8,194 nt of DNA, taken from positions 3,497-11,690 of the forward strand of contig DIFL01000007.1 in assembly GCA_002419125.1 (NCBI GenBank). The letters are read 5' to 3'. Position 1 is the first letter of the stretch; each line of letters begins with the position of its first letter. The DNA is from Candidatus Dojkabacteria bacterium UBA5749 (lineage in GTDB: Bacteria; Patescibacteriota; Dojkabacteria; SC72). Under the pieces are notes generated by a model. The model made no database searches. It was not told the origin of the DNA and saw only the letters and a list, made by a program, of their open reading frames with translations. The translations under genes and the position numbers were made by a program. This document shows positions 6,283 through 8,194 of this stretch, one piece after another.

Positions 6283-7085
6283 TATTCTGTACTTATCTTA
6301 TATGGTAATTTCCCCATATTTTTAGTTAATATTAGCTTAATGGGGGGAATGCTAATAGAGACTCCCTCAAACTGTATATTATATACTCCTTCAGGATATA
6401 TTCTCGTAGTTAAGAAATATCCATATTTATCAGTTTTTTTAGCGTAGAGAATTTTATCATCATTGTCCTTTAAATATGTATGTATTTCTGGTATAGGTTG
6501 GTTATCTTTAGTACATATCCATAGATTAATATTCCCTGGTAATTTATCTACACTCTTTATGGGAAATTGGTATTTAGAAAGATTCTCTTCACTGATTACT
6601 ATGGGGGTATTAGAAAAAGCCTCGGGTTTTTCAGTTATGGTTTCCTCTTCAGTTAGGACTTTGACTTCTACATCTTCTGTCCCATCCGTTATTTCACTTT
6701 TCTTAACCTCTATTTTAGATCCACCAAATATTTTAGTTTTTTTCTTTTGAGTTTGTACTAAGGGTTTAACTCTCTCCTCTTTTAAATCTTTGTTTAACCA
6801 TACTCTTTGGGTAGGTCTGTTTATAGCGGATATGAAGTTAGAGAAAAATCTGTCAGCAGGCTGATCATTTATAGGTACCAAAGCCATAAATACTCCCATT
6901 CCTGAAAAAAGAAGGAAGAGTGGAATACCAACAATTCCAGGGAATTGTCCTTTACTAGTAAGATATAGAAATAATCCTCCAGCACCTAGGCCTATTGCTA
7001 GGTATGCAAATTCTTTAAGTGTAAACTTAGTAAATAGCTTAAATTCTACATCTAATACATTTTGTGGAATTGGATGTTGTCTCAT
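6282..7085 (-). CDS. PrgI-family membrane protein with C-terminal beta-domain
   Basis: The first 100 residues of this 267-residue protein match PrgI-family proteins, small VirB3-like membrane partners of VirB4. They include HPIPQNVLDVEFKLF (4-18), FTLKEFAYLAIG (21-32), two hydrophobic helices at about 26-42 and 49-70, then RFFSNFISAINRPTQRVW (79-96). PrgI proteins of this type are often only a little over 100 residues. Here a charged linker (about 100-180) leads to a beta-rich segment (184-254) containing NINLWICTKDNQPIPE and DKYGYFLTTRIYPEGVYNIQF. That segment resembles the carboxypeptidase-regulatory-like or transthyretin-like beta-sandwich, which often mediates binding. Both ends probably face the same side of the membrane because there are two helices. 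It begins 52 bases after recF and overlaps the TraC-like gene by one base. The start has no visible Shine-Dalgarno. The PrgI call is fairly firm; the beta-domain assignment is tentative. Confidence 0.82.
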   Translation of the reverse strand: MRQHPIPQNVLDVEFKLFTKFTLKEFAYLAIGLGAGGLFLYLTSKGQFPGIVGIPLFLLFSGMGVFMALVPINDQPADRFFSNFISAINRPTQRVWLNKDLKEERVKPLVQTQKKKTKIFGGSKIEVKKSEITDGTEDVEVKVLTEEETITEKPEAFSNTPIVISEENLSKYQFPIKSVDKLPGNINLWICTKDNQPIPEIHTYLKDNDDKILYAKKTDKYGYFLTTRIYPEGVYNIQFEGVSISIPPIKLILTKNMGKLPYKISTE

Positions 7086-7137
7086 ATGTATATCTAGTTT
7101 ATCAGAATTAAGAGAAATAGGGGAGAGATGTCCTTAC
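7086..7137 (-). other. Short intergenic gap between recF and prgI
   Basis: These 52 bases are the only non-coding space in the minus-strand cluster. I see no stem-loop followed by a T run and no convincing pair of -35/-10 boxes. GATAAA and GATATA just before the prgI start are too AT-common to call a promoter. Read-through from recF is therefore plausible. Confidence 0.4.
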
Positions 7138-8194
7138 TTAAATACCATTTAGATGGATTAATTGTGCATTTCTAAGAATATCTTTTGGAAGAGAGTTGTA
7201 ATCTATTACAGTTATGAAGGTTTGTTGTTTGTCTAAAAGTTTTCTATCAAAGATTTTCTTCGTGTTCAATGTATCTAACTCTGATGCTATATCATCTAAA
7301 AGTAGTACTGGGTAATGAGAGGTTTTTTTATATACGATTTCTTGAGTTTGAAATATTAACTTTCCAATAGCTAACCTCTTTTCTCCTCTGGAGCCAAACT
7401 TCCTAATATCTTTATCCTCAAATATATCCCAATCATCTCTATGGGGTCCAATATTTGTATATCCTGTTGCTATATCTCTTTTTTTACTTCTCTCTAACTC
7501 CTGTTGAATACACTCTTTTAGATATTCAATATTAGTAATTTTTCTTTTATCGAGTTGTATTTCACTTTTATATTTAACATCATATTCATTTGAAGAGAGT
7601 TCCTTGGTAAGAAGTATTCTATTTTTAAGTATATATGCAGAGGTAAGAGAAAAATGATTACTCCAGAAATTTAATTGTGTGTCGTTAATTGCTATTACCC
7701 CTTTTTCATAGAAGAGTTTAGAGAGTTTTTTTAAGTATGCATTTCTTTGTCTAAGTATTTTCTTAAAATCTTTTATTAATACTTCATACTCATAGTCGTA
7801 CTTAAGTATGGTGTCGTCTAAAAATGCTCTTCGTTCGGAAGGAGAAATCATCAGTAGCTCTATCTTTTCAGGATTGAATATATTCGCAGACCTATTTTCA
7901 AAGAACTTACTTGGTCTAATGTTATTTCCTTCAATCTTTAATATCCTTTTATCTTTGTCTTTAAAAAATACATATGATTTACCATCTTCAATACTTTCTA
8001 TCCTTGTATGCATTTGAGAACTTTGATCTACATTCACAAATTCATTTGTAGATGCCCAAGGGGACAGCCCTGTATTTATTAAATACAATGCTTCTAATAC
8101 TGAGCTTTTACCCTGTGCATTGTGTCCATAGAAGATAACAAGGTTTTTATTAAATTCAAATACTGTATTTTTGAATTTCCTAAAGTTTTGGAGT
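7138..8194 (-). CDS. recF: RecF DNA repair/recombination ATPase (5' partial, runs off right edge)
   Basis: The coding frame does not begin at the TTG at 8088; it is open to the window edge. The added upstream part, LQNFRKFKN..., carries the Walker A GHNAQGKS (fragment residues 23-30) followed by SVLEALYLINTG. Other RecF marks are NIFNPEKIELLMISPSERR with the RecF-type helical arm after it, GPHRDDW (249-255), the ABC signature in GSRGEKRL (267-274), and Walker B with D-loop LLLDDIASELD (297-307). RecF is an SMC-like ATPase that helps load RecA at gapped single-stranded DNA with RecO and RecR. The 351 residues visible fall short of the usual 360-370 by about the missing start. The signature motif is somewhat divergent from the common SQGQQR form. 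Lying 52 bases upstream of prgI on the same strand, it may share a transcript with the secretion genes. dnaA, dnaN and gyrB, its common neighbours, are not in view. Confidence 0.92.
   Translation of the reverse strand, partial: LQNFRKFKNTVFEFNKNLVIFYGHNAQGKSSVLEALYLINTGLSPWASTNEFVNVDQSSQMHTRIESIEDGKSYVFFKDKDKRILKIEGNNIRPSKFFENRSANIFNPEKIELLMISPSERRAFLDDTILKYDYEYEVLIKDFKKILRQRNAYLKKLSKLFYEKGVIAINDTQLNFWSNHFSLTSAYILKNRILLTKELSSNEYDVKYKSEIQLDKRKITNIEYLKECIQQELERSKKRDIATGYTNIGPHRDDWDIFEDKDIRKFGSRGEKRLAIGKLIFQTQEIVYKKTSHYPVLLLDDIASELDTLNTKKIFDRKLLDKQQTFITVIDYNSLPKDILRNAQLIHLNGI

Noticed and set aside
6463..6750. 95-codon open frame on the + strand
   Set aside because: Antisense to the PrgI C-terminal region, with no recognisable motif or ribosome site.
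7808..8017. 69-codon open frame on the + strand
   Set aside because: Antisense to recF; Ser/Leu-rich shadow translation.
8086..8088. TTG as the start of recF
   Set aside because: The frame continues upstream through the Walker A motif GHNAQGKS to the window edge, so the true start is outside the window.
1..8194. Alternative genetic code (UGA as glycine, as in some CPR lineages)
   Set aside because: Conserved glycines in Walker A and other motifs are read with normal codons and all frames are intact under the standard code; use of TAA alone as stop in nine genes fits AT bias.

Overview
The window looks like a chromosomal piece of a low-GC bacterium (roughly one third G+C by eye, not counted). 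It most resembles the Candidate Phyla Radiation (Patescibacteria). The reasons are a compact PrgI / TraC-like / VirB4 cluster with no relaxase in view, a stripped-down Lon ATPase module, and weak or absent Shine-Dalgarno sites at several starts. RecF makes it bacterial. Genes are tightly packed, every visible stop codon is TAA, and no tRNA, rRNA, IS element, CRISPR array or long non-coding stretch was found. The lineage is inference; I cannot name a phylum from this window alone.

Left half, + strand (1-3091): the last 17 codons of an unidentified gene, a dCTP deaminase (dcd, of the type that resembles bifunctional dCTP deaminase/dUTPases), a SufS-type cysteine desulfurase with all key residues, and a 369-residue protein that is only the helical plus AAA+ part of Lon. 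That protein has no N-terminal substrate domain and no protease domain. Its ATPase residues are intact but its pore-loop residues are replaced. Gaps are 17 and 42 bases, so these genes could be co-transcribed.

Right half, - strand (3088-8194), in transcription order: recF (start lies just outside the right edge), a PrgI-family membrane protein with an extra C-terminal beta-rich domain, a TraC-like protein resembling the front domain of VirB4, a VirB4-family ATPase with long charged extensions at both ends, and a small Asn-rich protein. PrgI, TraC-like and VirB4 are linked by two identical one-base TAATG stop/start overlaps, and the small gene starts inside the end of virB4. This looks like one translationally coupled unit for the inner-membrane energising part of a type IV secretion-like machine. 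No VirB6, VirD4, pilin or relaxase gene is in view. RecF upstream fits an inferred link to handling single-stranded DNA.

The two halves converge with their stop codons overlapping (3088-3091), which leaves no room for an intergenic terminator. The most interesting items are the protease-less Lon module with altered pore loops, the repeated DLNPxKF motif in both VirB4 extensions, the PrgI-beta-domain fusion, and the small Asn-rich ORF nested at the end of virB4.
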